This document shows, in pieces, positions 35,859-45,538 of a DNA stretch of 64,000 nucleotides; the stretch's first letter is position 1; each line of letters opens with the position of its first letter. The notes under the pieces were generated by a model. The model was not told the DNA's origin. It saw nothing but the letters and a program-made list of their open reading frames with translations, and did no database searches. This stretch comes from an uncultured Corynebacterium sp. (GTDB lineage Bacteria > Actinomycetota > Actinomycetes > Mycobacteriales > Mycobacteriaceae): NCBI RefSeq assembly GCF_946221935.1, contig NZ_CAMIGN010000006.1, positions 1-64,000 of the forward strand, in the 5' to 3' direction. The position numbers were made by a program, and so were the translations under genes.

Positions 35859-38513
35859 ATGTTCGAGAGGTTCACGGATCGCGCGCGCCGCGTCGTTGTG
35901 TTGGCGCAGGAGGAAGCACGCGCGCTTAACCACAACTACATCGGCACTGAGCACATCCTGCTCGGCCTGATCCAGGAAGGCGAGGGTGTAGCGGCCAAGG
36001 CTTTGGAATCCATGGGGATCTCCCTGGATGCCGTGCGCACCGAAGTAAAGGACATCATCGGCACCGGTGGTCACCCGCCGAGCGGCTACATTCCTTTCAC
36101 TCCGCGCGCCAAGAAGGTGCTGGAACTTGCACTGCGTGAGGCACTGCAGCTGGGGCACAAGTACATCGGTACCGAGCACATCCTGCTCGGCCTAATCCGC
36201 GAGGGTGAGGGCGTGGCTGCCCAGGTGCTGGTGAAGCTCGGCGCTGATCTCTCCCGCGTGCGCCAGCAGGTCATCCAGCTGCTCAGCGGCTACGAGGGGA
36301 ACGACGAGGACAACGGTGGTGGCGAGCCTGCCACCGCCGGAGTTGGCAGTAGCGCTGATGGCGCACCGAGCCGACCCGGACAGAAGTCCAACTCCCTCGT
36401 ACTGGATCAGTTTGGCCGCAACCTCACCCAGGCAGCCAAGGATGGCAAGCTCGACCCGGTCGTTGGTCGTGAAAACGAGATCGAGCGCGTGATGCAGGTT
36501 CTGTCCCGCCGCACCAAGAACAACCCGGTGCTGATCGGTGAGCCCGGTGTGGGTAAGACCGCTGTGGTTGAAGGCTTGGCGCTGGACATCGTCAACGGCA
36601 AGGTGCCGGAGACGCTGAAGGATAAGCAGCTGTACTCCCTGGATCTGGGTTCCCTGGTGGCGGGTTCCCGCTACCGCGGTGACTTCGAGGAACGCCTGAA
36701 GAAGGTGCTCAAGGAGATCAACCAGCGCGGCGACATCATCCTGTTTATCGACGAGATCCACACCCTCGTCGGCGCGGGTGCTGCCGAGGGTGCGATCGAC
36801 GCAGCCAGCATTCTGAAGCCGAAGCTGGCCCGTGGCGAGCTGCAGACCATCGGCGCGACCACCCTGGATGAATACCGCAAGCACATCGAGAAGGACGCTG
36901 CCCTGGAGCGCCGCTTCCAGCCGGTACAGGTACCAGAGCCTTCCGTCGAGCTGACCGTAAAGATCCTGAAGGGCCTGCGCGACCGCTACGAGGCACACCA
37001 CCGTGTATCGATCACCGATGGCGCACTGACCGCTGCGGCTCAGCTGGCAGATCGCTACATCAACGACCGCTTCCTGCCGGATAAGGCCGTGGACTTGATC
37101 GACGAGGCGGGTGCACGTATGCGCATCAAGCGCATGACTGCCCCTAAGTCGATCCAGGAGGTCGATGACAAGATTGCCGAGGTACGCCGTAAGAAGGAAG
37201 CGGCTATCGACGAGCAGGACTTCGAGAAGGCAGCAGCTTTGCGTGATGATGAGCGCAAGCTGGGCGAAGAGCGCGCCGAGAAGGAAAAGGCATGGCGTGC
37301 AGGCGAACTGGACGAGGTTGCCGAAGTCGGCGAAGAGCAAATCGCCGAGGTTATGGGCACCTGGACCGGCATCCCTGTCTTCAAGCTGACGGAGGAGGAA
37401 TCCACCCGTCTGCTGCATATGGAAGACGAGCTGCACAAGCGCATCATCGGCCAGGACGATGCCGTCAAAGCTGTCTCTCGTGCGATTCGCCGTACCCGCG
37501 CCGGGCTAAAGGATCCGAAGCGTCCGTCTGGTTCGTTCATCTTCGCTGGCCCGTCCGGTGTGGGTAAGACCGAGCTGTCGAAGGCTCTGGCCGAGTTCCT
37601 ATTCGGTGACGACGACGCGCTGATCCAGATCGACATGGGCGAGTTCCATGACAAGTTCACGGCCTCCCGCCTGTTCGGTGCCCCTCCGGGATATGTCGGC
37701 TACGACGAGGGTGGCCAGCTGACCGAGAAGGTTCGCCGCAAGCCGTTCTCCGTGGTGCTCTTCGATGAGATTGAAAAGGCACACACCGAGATCTACAACA
37801 CCCTGCTGCAGGTGCTGGAAGATGGTCGCCTGACAGATGGCCAGGGTCGCATGGTGGACTTCAAGAACACCGTTCTGATCTTCACCTCCAACCTGGGTAC
37901 CAGGGACATCTCGAAGGCTGTGGGCATGGGCTTTAGCTCCTCCGGTGAGGCCGACGAGGACACTCAATACGAGCGGATGAAGCAGAAGGTCGACGACGAG
38001 CTGAAGAAGCACTTCCGCCCAGAGTTCCTGAACCGTATCGACGACATCGTGGTCTTCCACCAGCTGACCCGCGAGCAGATCGTGCAGATGGTCGACCTAC
38101 TGCTGGGGCGCGTACGCACTGCGCTGCAGCAGAAGGATATGGATCTGGAGCTCACCGAGCAGGCGAAGTCCCTGCTGGCCAAGCGCGGCTTCGACCCGGT
38201 TCTGGGTGCCCGTCCACTGCGTCGCACCATTCAGCGTGAGATCGAGGATCAGCTGTCCGAGAAGATCCTGTTCGGCGAGATCGGAGCAGGCGAGATCGTC
38301 ACCGTGGACGTCGAGAACTGGGACGGCGAATCCAAGGGCGACGATGCGAAGTTCGTGTTCGGCACCAAGCCCAAGCCTCTGCCAGATGTTGGCGAGGATG
38401 AAGTTGCCGACGAGGCACAGGAAGCTGTGTCTGTCGCCGCTGAGGGCAGTGTGCCGGAGGATAAGGATTTTGACGCCGCCGAATCCGGCGACGATTGGGA
38501 TCAGAAAGGCTAA
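35859..38513 (+). CDS. clpC: ATP-dependent Clp protease ATPase subunit ClpC
   Basis: AAA+ unfoldase that feeds proteins to ClpP. The protein of 884 residues has two N-terminal repeats (YIGTEHILLGL twice, near residues 27 and 107), D1 Walker A GEPGVGKT (near residue 228), a UVR-like charged middle segment and D2 Walker A GPSGVGKT (near residue 568). The tail is acidic, as in actinobacterial ClpC1. No clpP is present here. The upstream region suggests control by ClgR and possibly SigH. Confidence 0.97.
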   Translation: MFERFTDRARRVVVLAQEEARALNHNYIGTEHILLGLIQEGEGVAAKALESMGISLDAVRTEVKDIIGTGGHPPSGYIPFTPRAKKVLELALREALQLGHKYIGTEHILLGLIREGEGVAAQVLVKLGADLSRVRQQVIQLLSGYEGNDEDNGGGEPATAGVGSSADGAPSRPGQKSNSLVLDQFGRNLTQAAKDGKLDPVVGRENEIERVMQVLSRRTKNNPVLIGEPGVGKTAVVEGLALDIVNGKVPETLKDKQLYSLDLGSLVAGSRYRGDFEERLKKVLKEINQRGDIILFIDEIHTLVGAGAAEGAIDAASILKPKLARGELQTIGATTLDEYRKHIEKDAALERRFQPVQVPEPSVELTVKILKGLRDRYEAHHRVSITDGALTAAAQLADRYINDRFLPDKAVDLIDEAGARMRIKRMTAPKSIQEVDDKIAEVRRKKEAAIDEQDFEKAAALRDDERKLGEERAEKEKAWRAGELDEVAEVGEEQIAEVMGTWTGIPVFKLTEEESTRLLHMEDELHKRIIGQDDAVKAVSRAIRRTRAGLKDPKRPSGSFIFAGPSGVGKTELSKALAEFLFGDDDALIQIDMGEFHDKFTASRLFGAPPGYVGYDEGGQLTEKVRRKPFSVVLFDEIEKAHTEIYNTLLQVLEDGRLTDGQGRMVDFKNTVLIFTSNLGTRDISKAVGMGFSSSGEADEDTQYERMKQKVDDELKKHFRPEFLNRIDDIVVFHQLTREQIVQMVDLLLGRVRTALQQKDMDLELTEQAKSLLAKRGFDPVLGARPLRRTIQREIEDQLSEKILFGEIGAGEIVTVDVENWDGESKGDDAKFVFGTKPKPLPDVGEDEVADEAQEAVSVAAEGSVPEDKDFDAAESGDDWDQKG

Positions 38514-38523
38514 CGAAAAGCCA

Positions 38524-38552
38524 GCCTAGGCCTCATAAAAAGCGGCCTAGGC
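38524..38552. terminator. Hairpin between clpC and the lipase gene
   Basis: GCCTAGGCC at 38524-38532 pairs with GGCCTAGGC at 38544-38552 with an 11-base loop. A T-rich run follows on the minus strand (GCTTTT) and a weaker one on the plus strand. It overlaps the lipase stop codon and can end transcription from both convergent genes. Confidence 0.75.
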
Positions 38553-39923
38553 CTTGTTAAATGGAACTGGCCGACCGTGGATCACGTTATCCAACCAGTC
38601 CAGAGCCGGTACCAGGTTCGTTAGCATTGGCAGCATGTGATCGCCCAGCGGCACGGTGTGGGGGAGGGCGTGCTCCACGTAGTTCACCTTCGTGCCGCCC
38701 TTTGCCCACTGGCGTGCCATGCGTCGGCTCTGCTCTACCGGGATCGTGTCGTCGTTTGTGCCATGGCCGACGTACACAGGAACCTGAGGCGGGCGGTTAC
38801 CGATGCGTTGGGCGTCAACAAGCTTCTTAAATGGCTGCTCCTGCAATAGCTCCGTCAGTGACTCGCCGGACTTCGTCAGGGTGCGGGTGTCCGTGTACGC
38901 GTGACGCAGAAGTGATTCGGGAAGGCATTCGCTCGCGGTCTGGCGCACAAACTCCTTGCCCTTATCATTCATATGCTCTTCGACGGTGCCGCGGATCTCT
39001 GGGTTGGAGATCAAAAATCCGTTGAGGGTGTATCCGAGTGCGGCGGCCAGCGGGCCATTATCGATGGCTACCGACGTGGTATGCAGATCCGCAGGCACAC
39101 CGCCTGCATAGCCGGCCTTCAGGTTAATCTCCGGGGCATAGGTGGGAGCCAGCTCCAGTGCTGCAGCAGACGAGCCGCCACCCTGGGAATAGCCCCACAG
39201 GGCAACCGGTGCGGACTGTGGAACTCGCTGCAGGTTCTTCGCCGCGCGAGCCATATCTAGGGTGGCATTTCCCTGATCCACACGGTTCATATATGTGTGC
39301 TGGGCAGGTGTACCCAGGCCATTTAAGTCAGTGAGAGCCACAGCCCAACCGCGGGAGAGGGCTGCTGCAACGGGAGCGGCTTCGTATTCCAAACCCATCG
39401 ACAGTAGCTTGCCTGGGGCACACGCATCACCGCTGCCCTGGGTGCCTGGCGCGACTACCAGTAACGGGCGCTCACCACCGCCGGTGTAGGGCGCGCGGGG
39501 GACCAAAACTGTGCCAGTCACAGGAACCGTCTCGCCCCGGGAGTTGGTGGAAACATAAGCCACGCGCTGGGCTTCGCTATTCGTCCAGTCGACAAAGGGG
39601 ATGCCCAAGGCGAAATTGCTCGGGGCAGTTTTCAGGATTTCTCCCGGCTTGCCTTTTACCTGGAGCGGCAGGGAGGAGTAGAAGCTGTCTGGATCGTAGT
39701 TCGGCAGGGAACCGACGGCGGACTTGCCACTGCCTGTTGCCGCAGCTTTGGAGAGCGAGCCGTCGACAGAACCATAAAAGCCGCCCGGCGCAGGGGCGGC
39801 GACCGCTGGGGCTGCAGCAGCGGAAACTCCGGCGACAGGCAGGAGAGCTGCACAGGTTACGGAGAGAAAACGGGAACTTAGGGAGCTAAGAAAACGGTTG
39901 GAACCGGGGCGAGAAAACGTCAT
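38547..39923 (-). CDS. Secreted lipase (LIP family)
   Basis: Protein of 458 residues with a clear signal peptide: a basic start, then a hydrophobic Ala/Leu/Val stretch of about 20 residues ending near AAAPAVAAPAP. The alpha/beta-hydrolase nucleophile motif is GYSQGG, and the C-terminal region has YVGHGTNDDTIP (acid residue) and EHALPHTVPLGDH (catalytic His). This is the pattern of secretory lipases (PF03583). It probably releases fatty acids outside the cell and fits with the acyl-CoA ligase and dehydrogenases nearby. Confidence 0.88.
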   Translation of the reverse strand: MTFSRPGSNRFLSSLSSRFLSVTCAALLPVAGVSAAAAPAVAAPAPGGFYGSVDGSLSKAAATGSGKSAVGSLPNYDPDSFYSSLPLQVKGKPGEILKTAPSNFALGIPFVDWTNSEAQRVAYVSTNSRGETVPVTGTVLVPRAPYTGGGERPLLVVAPGTQGSGDACAPGKLLSMGLEYEAAPVAAALSRGWAVALTDLNGLGTPAQHTYMNRVDQGNATLDMARAAKNLQRVPQSAPVALWGYSQGGGSSAAALELAPTYAPEINLKAGYAGGVPADLHTTSVAIDNGPLAAALGYTLNGFLISNPEIRGTVEEHMNDKGKEFVRQTASECLPESLLRHAYTDTRTLTKSGESLTELLQEQPFKKLVDAQRIGNRPPQVPVYVGHGTNDDTIPVEQSRRMARQWAKGGTKVNYVEHALPHTVPLGDHMLPMLTNLVPALDWLDNVIHGRPVPFNKA

Positions 39924-39990
39924 AGAAAAATCCTAAACGCTTCAACGGCCCTAAGTGTTAGGTTGCGCTAGTTAGATGTTCCAAACGGGG

Positions 39991-41442
39991 TTAAGTGGTG
40001 CTTTTAGTGGTTTCGGTAGCGTCGTCTACTTGCTCGTCATCCGCGTTATCCACATTGGCGGTGAAAGGATCCAGTGCCTCAAGGTCGACCTCTTGATCCT
40101 CGTCGTTGGGTACCTTGCGGCTCAAGTCGATAGCCAAGCCAATGGCAGTGAAGACGATGGTGGGTAGCAGCCAACCCATGCCAGCATCCATCAATGGAAC
40201 CCAGCTCAGTGCATTTTGCAACGGCTCGACCGGCACGTTTAGCGCTGCCAGGAAATCGATGAAAGAGAACACGAAAGCCACGGCCACACCAATGCGGTAG
40301 GAGAACACCAGCTTGTGCTGACGGCATAGCAGGTGCACATAGGACAGGGTGATGAGCACGATCGCCGGCGGGTAGATTAGGCCGATCACAGGGCCGGAGA
40401 CGCTCAGAATCTTTTCCAGACCAAGGTTTGCAATCGCCAGACCAACAAGTGTGAGGATCGTTGCCCACCAGCGGTAGCTGATCGCCGGAACCAGTTCGTG
40501 GAAGAATGTGGAAGTTGCCGCGGTCAGACCAACGACGGTGGTGATGCAGGCCAGCAGCACGATCAGGGAGAACACAATCTCGCCGGTTTCGCCCATAGTC
40601 AGGTGTGCAGCGGAGCTCAGGATAGCCGCGCCGTCGCTGTAGGTTTCTTTGTCGGGCATGCGGGCACCGACCAGTCCGAGACCTAGGTAGACCATCATCA
40701 GGAAGAATCCTGCGGTGAAAGCGGCAATACCGGAGAGCTTGACGATTCGCTTGTGATCGGTTTCGCCCTTTTGGCTAAAAGAGCTCACAACGATCAGCGC
40801 AAACGCAAGGGCACCGATGGAATCCATCGTGAAGTAGCCCTGAGAAATACCGTTGACTAGGGGATTAGAGGAATATGCCTCGGTCGCAGGAATGCTCGGG
40901 TCATGCAGCTTCTGTAGGCCAACTACAGCCAGCACTGCCAGCAGGATCAGCAGTACTGGGGTGAGGGCCTTGCCCAGGGTGTCCACAACCTTGCCAGGCC
41001 ACAGCGTCAACAGGTAACAGACCAGGAAGAAAGCGAATGTGCCAGCCAAGCGCCACCAGCCACCCGTGAGGTCAAAGGTGGACTCGATGCCCAGCTCGTA
41101 GCCGATCGCCGCTGCACGCGGCACGGCGTAGAGCGCGCCGATGGACAGGTAAGCCACGATGGAGAAAATGAGGCCGAACACGGCGCCGGCGCGGGAGGCT
41201 AGGTCGCGGACACCGGTTCCGGAAATCGCGATGGCGATAACCGTCAGCACTGGCATCAAGACGCCGGTGAGGAGGAAGCCAATCATGGCGGGCGTGAAGT
41301 GCTCACCGGATTCCACGCCAAGCATCGGAGGGAAGATGAGGTTGCCGGCACCGAAGAACATGGAGAACAACATGAGGCCCACGGCCACGACGGTTCCCGT
41401 CGTTTTCGGACGCTTCGAAGTCGAGGTTGTTGAAGTCGACAT
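39991..41442 (-). CDS. brnQ: Branched-chain amino acid transporter II carrier
   Basis: Transporter of 483 residues of the LIVCS family with 12 hydrophobic helices. The N-terminal segment FSMFFGAGNLIFPPMLG is the BrnQ signature. It couples uptake of Leu, Ile and Val to Na+ or H+. The last 40 residues are an acidic cytoplasmic tail. It has no brnFE or regulator close by. The gap to mutY is 93 bases. Confidence 0.94.
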   Translation of the reverse strand: MSTSTTSTSKRPKTTGTVVAVGLMLFSMFFGAGNLIFPPMLGVESGEHFTPAMIGFLLTGVLMPVLTVIAIAISGTGVRDLASRAGAVFGLIFSIVAYLSIGALYAVPRAAAIGYELGIESTFDLTGGWWRLAGTFAFFLVCYLLTLWPGKVVDTLGKALTPVLLILLAVLAVVGLQKLHDPSIPATEAYSSNPLVNGISQGYFTMDSIGALAFALIVVSSFSQKGETDHKRIVKLSGIAAFTAGFFLMMVYLGLGLVGARMPDKETYSDGAAILSSAAHLTMGETGEIVFSLIVLLACITTVVGLTAATSTFFHELVPAISYRWWATILTLVGLAIANLGLEKILSVSGPVIGLIYPPAIVLITLSYVHLLCRQHKLVFSYRIGVAVAFVFSFIDFLAALNVPVEPLQNALSWVPLMDAGMGWLLPTIVFTAIGLAIDLSRKVPNDEDQEVDLEALDPFTANVDNADDEQVDDATETTKSTT

Positions 41443-41535
41443 AGAACATTCCTAAATGTGATTTGGGTAACGTATATCACTCTAATGCACATTCGTGTAC
41501 AAAAGCTAAGTCGCACTAGCCCCGTCCGTCACCAC

Positions 41536-42537
41536 CTAGTGAGGCAGGTGGTATTTGCCCTCGTTGTAATCCATGAGCCCGTCGACGAGTAGCGATTGCA
41601 AAGCTCGCTCTCGTTGTTCCTGCTCAGGCCATAGGAGGTCTATTTCTTGTTTAGTGACGCCCCCTTCTCCTGCTTCCCGCAGTAGCCCCATAATCTTTCC
41701 GCGCACTTGGCGATCCGTTCCCTCAAACTTCTGCACCCGTCGGGCAGCCGCTGTCGCTTCAGCCTCAGTGGGCTGGGGCTTGCCCGCAATCACCCACGCA
41801 CAGTCATCGACGACAGGGCAGCGGTCGCACGCTGGGTTTTTCGCTGTGCAGACCAGGGCGCCTAGTTCCATGAGGGCAGCACACATCAGGTTTGCATCGT
41901 CGGTCACAGAATCTGTGGCGGAAGGCTGAGAGTGTGGCGAGTGGGGGAGTTGGCGTCCAACCAAACGAGGATCCGGATCCACATACGGCAGCAACGATGC
42001 CACATCCGCCAGATCCCGCGCCCTCGCGGGACCTTGCAAGAAACGTCCATCGACGAGGCGACGGTAGACGCGCCGAACATTCGTATCGACCACGGGCACA
42101 GCCTGGCCGAAAGCGAAAGCGGCGACAGCGCGTGCGGTGTAACTTCCGATGCCGGGCAGGGCCTCCAGCTCGGCGATGCGGTGGGGGACCTCTCCACCGT
42201 GGCACTCCACACAGGCGATAGCGCACTCGCGTAGGCGCAAGGCGCGCCGGGGATATCCCAGGTTAGCCCACATTTTCAGAACCTCGGCCTTCGGCGCCTC
42301 CGCTAGATCCGCCGGGGTGGGCCAGCGTTCCAACCAGGCTTGCCACAAAGGAATCACACGGGCGACAGGCGTTTGCTGACTCATCACTTCGCTGAGCAGG
42401 ATCGCCCATGGGGTTGTGTCTGGGTGGCGCCACGGCAAGTCGCGGGCATGGCGGGCGTACCAGTTATTGAGTTTGCTGGGTAGCCTTTCTGAGTGCGGGA
42501 GGCAACGTTGAGACGAGTCGGCATGTGGGGAGTTCAT
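41536..42537 (-). CDS. mutY: A/G-specific adenine glycosylase
   Basis: Removes adenine opposite 8-oxoguanine. The protein of 333 residues has the catalytic Glu in LLSEVMSQQTPVARV, the helix-hairpin-helix LPGIGSYTARAVAAFAFG with its Asp further on (VDTNVRR), and four Fe-S cysteines in CTAKNPACDRCPVVDDC. ATG 42537 is chosen; longer starts would extend into the carbonic anhydrase promoter. It is divergent from the beta-carbonic anhydrase gene, with 36 bases between starts. Confidence 0.93.
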   Translation of the reverse strand: MNSPHADSSQRCLPHSERLPSKLNNWYARHARDLPWRHPDTTPWAILLSEVMSQQTPVARVIPLWQAWLERWPTPADLAEAPKAEVLKMWANLGYPRRALRLRECAIACVECHGGEVPHRIAELEALPGIGSYTARAVAAFAFGQAVPVVDTNVRRVYRRLVDGRFLQGPARARDLADVASLLPYVDPDPRLVGRQLPHSPHSQPSATDSVTDDANLMCAALMELGALVCTAKNPACDRCPVVDDCAWVIAGKPQPTEAEATAAARRVQKFEGTDRQVRGKIMGLLREAGEGGVTKQEIDLLWPEQEQRERALQSLLVDGLMDYNEGKYHLPH

Positions 42538-42573
42538 TGCACGAATCACTGTAGCGCGGTGCACAATGGAGGC

Positions 42574-43218
42574 ATGACTTCGAGCCATCACAAGACCCCG
42601 CAGCAGGCTTGGGACAGTCTGCGGGAGGGCAACCAAAGATTTATGCGTGGCGAATCCGACCACCCGCACCAGGATCTCAGCCGGCGTATTACGCTGCAGG
42701 CTGGACAGAAGCCGCAGGCTGTGGTGTTGGCGTGTTCCGATTCGCGAGCGCCGGTGGAGATCCTTTTTGACCAGGGTCTCGGTGACGTTTTCGTGATCCG
42801 TACTGCCGGGGAGATCACCGATCTGTCGGTGCTGGCTTCACTGGAATTCGCAGTGGATTCCCTGGAGGTTCCACTGGTCGTTGTGTTGGGTCACGAAAAA
42901 TGCGGTGCGGTTGCCGCGGCCTCTAGGGCATTACATGGTGGCGATATGCCGGCAGGCTTCCAGCGCGTGCTGGTGGAAAAAGTGACCCCCTCGTTGCTGT
43001 CGGCGAAGAAGCGCGGCATGGAAAGCAGGGAGGATTTCGAGCGTAACCATGTGGCGGAGATTGCGGATCACATTGTGGACCGTTCGCCGGAAATTCAGGC
43101 ACACTTGGCTGATGGACGATGCGCTGTGGTGGGATTGCGCTACCGGCTTTCGGATGGGCTGGCGGAGCCACTTGTCAGCTATGGGCTGGACATCGAGGGC
43201 GCGCAGCGAGTGCACTGA
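42574..43218 (+). CDS. Beta-class carbonic anhydrase
   Basis: Converts CO2 to bicarbonate. The protein of 214 residues has zinc ligands in CSDSRAPVE and HEKCGAV, the pattern of the beta class. ATG 42574 is preceded by CACAAT at 42562-42567, so a leaderless transcript is plausible; the GGAGG next to it is too close to serve as a ribosome site. GTG 42559 is an alternative. It matches the Rv3588c position after mutY. A tandem 16-bp duplication spans its stop codon. Confidence 0.93.
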   Translation: MTSSHHKTPQQAWDSLREGNQRFMRGESDHPHQDLSRRITLQAGQKPQAVVLACSDSRAPVEILFDQGLGDVFVIRTAGEITDLSVLASLEFAVDSLEVPLVVVLGHEKCGAVAAASRALHGGDMPAGFQRVLVEKVTPSLLSAKKRGMESREDFERNHVAEIADHIVDRSPEIQAHLADGRCAVVGLRYRLSDGLAEPLVSYGLDIEGAQRVH

Positions 43219-43243
43219 TTTGCACGAGCACTGATTTGCGTGA
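43212..43243. repeat. Tandem 16-bp duplication at the carbonic anhydrase stop codon
   Basis: GCACTGATTTGCACGA (43212-43227) is followed directly by GCACTGATTTGCGTGA (43228-43243), 14 of 16 bases identical. The first copy contains the TGA stop of the carbonic anhydrase gene. It looks like a local slippage event. Confidence 0.7.
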
Positions 43244-43294
43244 GCACTGTGTCTATCCGCCTCCTTTTGGCAGCAAGCATTTAGCATTGATTTT

Positions 43295-43999
43295 GTGACT
43301 GATGCAGACAATAGGCGCCCATTGCCACGCGAAGTGTATATCCGCCGCCGTATTGCCGCGGTGGTGATTCTGGTCGTTGTGATCGGTGTGATCTGGGGTC
43401 TGATCAGCCTGTTCAGTGGGGGTGAGGAACCCGAAAATGCCGCTACAAGTGAGTCGGCTGCCACGACGTCCGAGCAGCAGGACATGACCAGCCCACCGGA
43501 ACCGCCGAAGGGGGCGGATTCCAGTGAGTCCAAGGACGCGAAGGCGTCCGAAAGTAAGACCGAGGAGTCTACGACCGAAGAGAACAAGGACGAGAAGAAA
43601 AAGGATTCTTGCTCTTTGGCTGATTTGAAGGTCACCGCTCGTCCGGGCGCGCCGACGTTTAACGCGGATCAGCAGCCGAATTTCTTCGTCAAGATCGAGA
43701 ACCCGACGAATGCGGATTGCGACATCAACTTTGATGATGCGCCGCTGAAGTTTGAGGTCTTCACCATGGGTAACTACCAGCGCGTGTGGGGCGATATCGA
43801 TTGCAACGCACCGGAAGTTGTTGGTGAGACCAAGGTCAAGGCGGGCGAGTCTCTGAACTACGAGATGGCCGCATGGTCTCGCACTACGTCCGCGCCTAAC
43901 AAGTGTGAGGATCGCCAGCCGGTAGGCCCAGGCAGCTATCTGCTGTATGCGCACGTTGGCAACAACACGTCCGAGCCAGCCTCGTTTAACTTGCAGTAG
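43295..43999 (+). CDS. Membrane-anchored protein, Rv3587c-like
   Basis: Protein of 234 residues with a basic N-terminus, one membrane helix (about residues 22-45), a Ser/Glu/Lys-rich linker (about residues 47-105) and an extracytoplasmic C-terminal domain of about 125 residues. That domain has cysteine pairs at about residues 107, 147, 170 and 206, probably forming disulfides. It holds the Rv3587c position between the carbonic anhydrase and radA. GTG 43295 is the start. The function is unknown. Confidence 0.78.
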   Translation: MTDADNRRPLPREVYIRRRIAAVVILVVVIGVIWGLISLFSGGEEPENAATSESAATTSEQQDMTSPPEPPKGADSSESKDAKASESKTEESTTEENKDEKKKDSCSLADLKVTARPGAPTFNADQQPNFFVKIENPTNADCDINFDDAPLKFEVFTMGNYQRVWGDIDCNAPEVVGETKVKAGESLNYEMAAWSRTTSAPNKCEDRQPVGPGSYLLYAHVGNNTSEPASFNLQ

Positions 44000-44003
44000 A
44001 CCG

Positions 44004-45446
44004 TTAACCGCCGGGGGCAACGAGGCAGAAATTAACTGCCTCGCAGAGGGTAGAAACCTCCTTTACCTGCATCCCCTTCGGTGCCTCGAAGTGGCAGTTC
44101 TTCGGCACCAGGGCTGTGCTGAAACCAAGGCGATAGGCTTCGGCCAATCTTTGGGTGAGCTGCGGAATACGCCGTACCTCACCGCCCAAGCCAACTTCTC
44201 CTAGAGCCACCAGCCCCAACGGTAGTGGCGTGCGTTTTGCCGTGGAGGCCAATGCCAGCCCCGTAGCCAAATCCGCCGACGGCTCCAGAATTTTCATGCC
44301 ACCAACCGTCGCGGCGTAGACCTCCTTATCCGCCAGAGCTAGTCCGCAGCGTTCGGAGAGCACTGCCAGTACCATCGATACTCGCGAGGCATCCATGCCT
44401 GTGACATAGCGCTTGGGATTCTTAAACTCGCTGTTGAGTGCCAAGGTTTGCAGCTCACCCACCATGGCTCTGCGGCCGTCCATAACCACTGTTACCGCAG
44501 TACCGGTCACGGACTCGGTGCGGTGATGGAGGAATAAACCGCTGGGGTCGGAGACCTCCTGGATGCCATGGGCAGTCTGCTCGAAACAGCCGACCTCGTC
44601 CGTAGCTCCGAAGCGGTTCTTAATACCCCGCAGGAAACGCATCGAGGAGTGCTTGTCGCCCTCGAAATTCAACACGACGTCCACCAGATGCTCAATGGTG
44701 CGCGGACCTGCAACCGTTCCTTCCTTCGTTACATGGCCTACGGCAATCACAGGGGTACCGGACATTTTCGCCAATGTGGTCAGGGTGCTCGTGACGGCAC
44801 GGGTCTGCGCTACGCCGCCGGCGACACCTTCTACGCCAGTGGCCTGCATTGTCTGCAAGGAGTCGACGATGATGAGCTCCGGGGCGAGTGCGTCTATCTG
44901 TGCAAGTCCGTTTTCCAGGTCATTTTCACTGGCCAGATAGAGATTGTCGTGTAAAGCCCCAGTGCGCTCTGCACGGTGACGCACTTGTCCGACGGATTCC
45001 TCCGCTGTGAGGATCAGTACCGTGTGCCCCTTCTTGGCCCAGGCAGCGGCAACCTCCAACAAAAGGGTGGATTTACCCACGCCGGGTTCACCTGCTAAGA
45101 GCACTGCGCTGCCGGGAACAATGCCACCGCCCAGCACGCGGTCAAGTTCCCCGATACCCGTTGGCCGGTGCTTGGCGATCGTCGGATCCACCTTGGTTAT
45201 CGGCTGGGCACTTGCTCCTGGAACCAGACCCCCGACCCCGAGTCCGCCGCGGCGTCCAGCGCCACCCTTGCTACCAGACCCCGTTGCTATGCCGGCGAGC
45301 CCCATAGCCCCGAGGGCACGCGAATCTCGTTCCTCTAGCGAGCCCCACTCCCCGCACTGTGGGCAGCGTCCCATCCATTTTGAGAGCTGATGATCGCAGG
45401 ATGTACATACGAAAACCCGGCTTGCTTTGCTCGACTTACTTGCCAT
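44004..45446 (-). CDS. radA: DNA repair protein RadA (Sms)
   Basis: Branch-migration helicase of recombination. The 480-residue protein begins with a four-cysteine zinc finger, CTSCDHQLSKWMGRCPQC, followed by Walker A GEPGVGKST and the RadA-specific KNRFGATDEVG motif. The C-terminal Lon-like domain is present. ATG 45446 is chosen so that the zinc finger starts near residue 11; the longer start would overlap the terminator upstream. Only four bases separate it from the convergent Rv3587c-like gene, so there is no room for disA, normally found here. Confidence 0.95.
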   Translation of the reverse strand: MASKSSKASRVFVCTSCDHQLSKWMGRCPQCGEWGSLEERDSRALGAMGLAGIATGSGSKGGAGRRGGLGVGGLVPGASAQPITKVDPTIAKHRPTGIGELDRVLGGGIVPGSAVLLAGEPGVGKSTLLLEVAAAWAKKGHTVLILTAEESVGQVRHRAERTGALHDNLYLASENDLENGLAQIDALAPELIIVDSLQTMQATGVEGVAGGVAQTRAVTSTLTTLAKMSGTPVIAVGHVTKEGTVAGPRTIEHLVDVVLNFEGDKHSSMRFLRGIKNRFGATDEVGCFEQTAHGIQEVSDPSGLFLHHRTESVTGTAVTVVMDGRRAMVGELQTLALNSEFKNPKRYVTGMDASRVSMVLAVLSERCGLALADKEVYAATVGGMKILEPSADLATGLALASTAKRTPLPLGLVALGEVGLGGEVRRIPQLTQRLAEAYRLGFSTALVPKNCHFEAPKGMQVKEVSTLCEAVNFCLVAPGG

Positions 45447-45458
45447 GTTCACAACAAT

Positions 45459-45498
45459 AAACGCCGCCCCGGACAACCAATGTCCAGTAGCGGCGTTT
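45459..45498 (-). terminator. Two-tier hairpin between lpqE and radA
   Basis: AAACGCCGC at 45459-45467 pairs with GCGGCGTTT at 45490-45498, and an inner GGAC/GTCC (45471-45485) extends the structure. Read on the minus strand it follows the lpqE stop and ends in GCGTTTATTG, so it can terminate lpqE. It lies just ahead of the radA start. Confidence 0.6.
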
Positions 45499-45538
45499 GT
45501 TCGATTATGCAGCGACCTATTTGATCGCTCTGCTCGAC

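Noticed and set aside
36192..37436. 414-residue open frame opposite clpC
   Set aside because: It lies fully inside clpC and has no start signals or known motifs.
39958..39976. A TTAGGTTGCGCTAGTTAGA string resembling an iron box near the brnQ/lipase gap
   Set aside because: Only about 12 of 19 positions fit the DtxR consensus, and the second half is poor. The htaA sites match at 16.
42559..42573. GTG 42559 as the carbonic anhydrase start
   Set aside because: It would add five residues and place the start over a plausible -10 element, while ATG 42574 fits a leaderless transcript.
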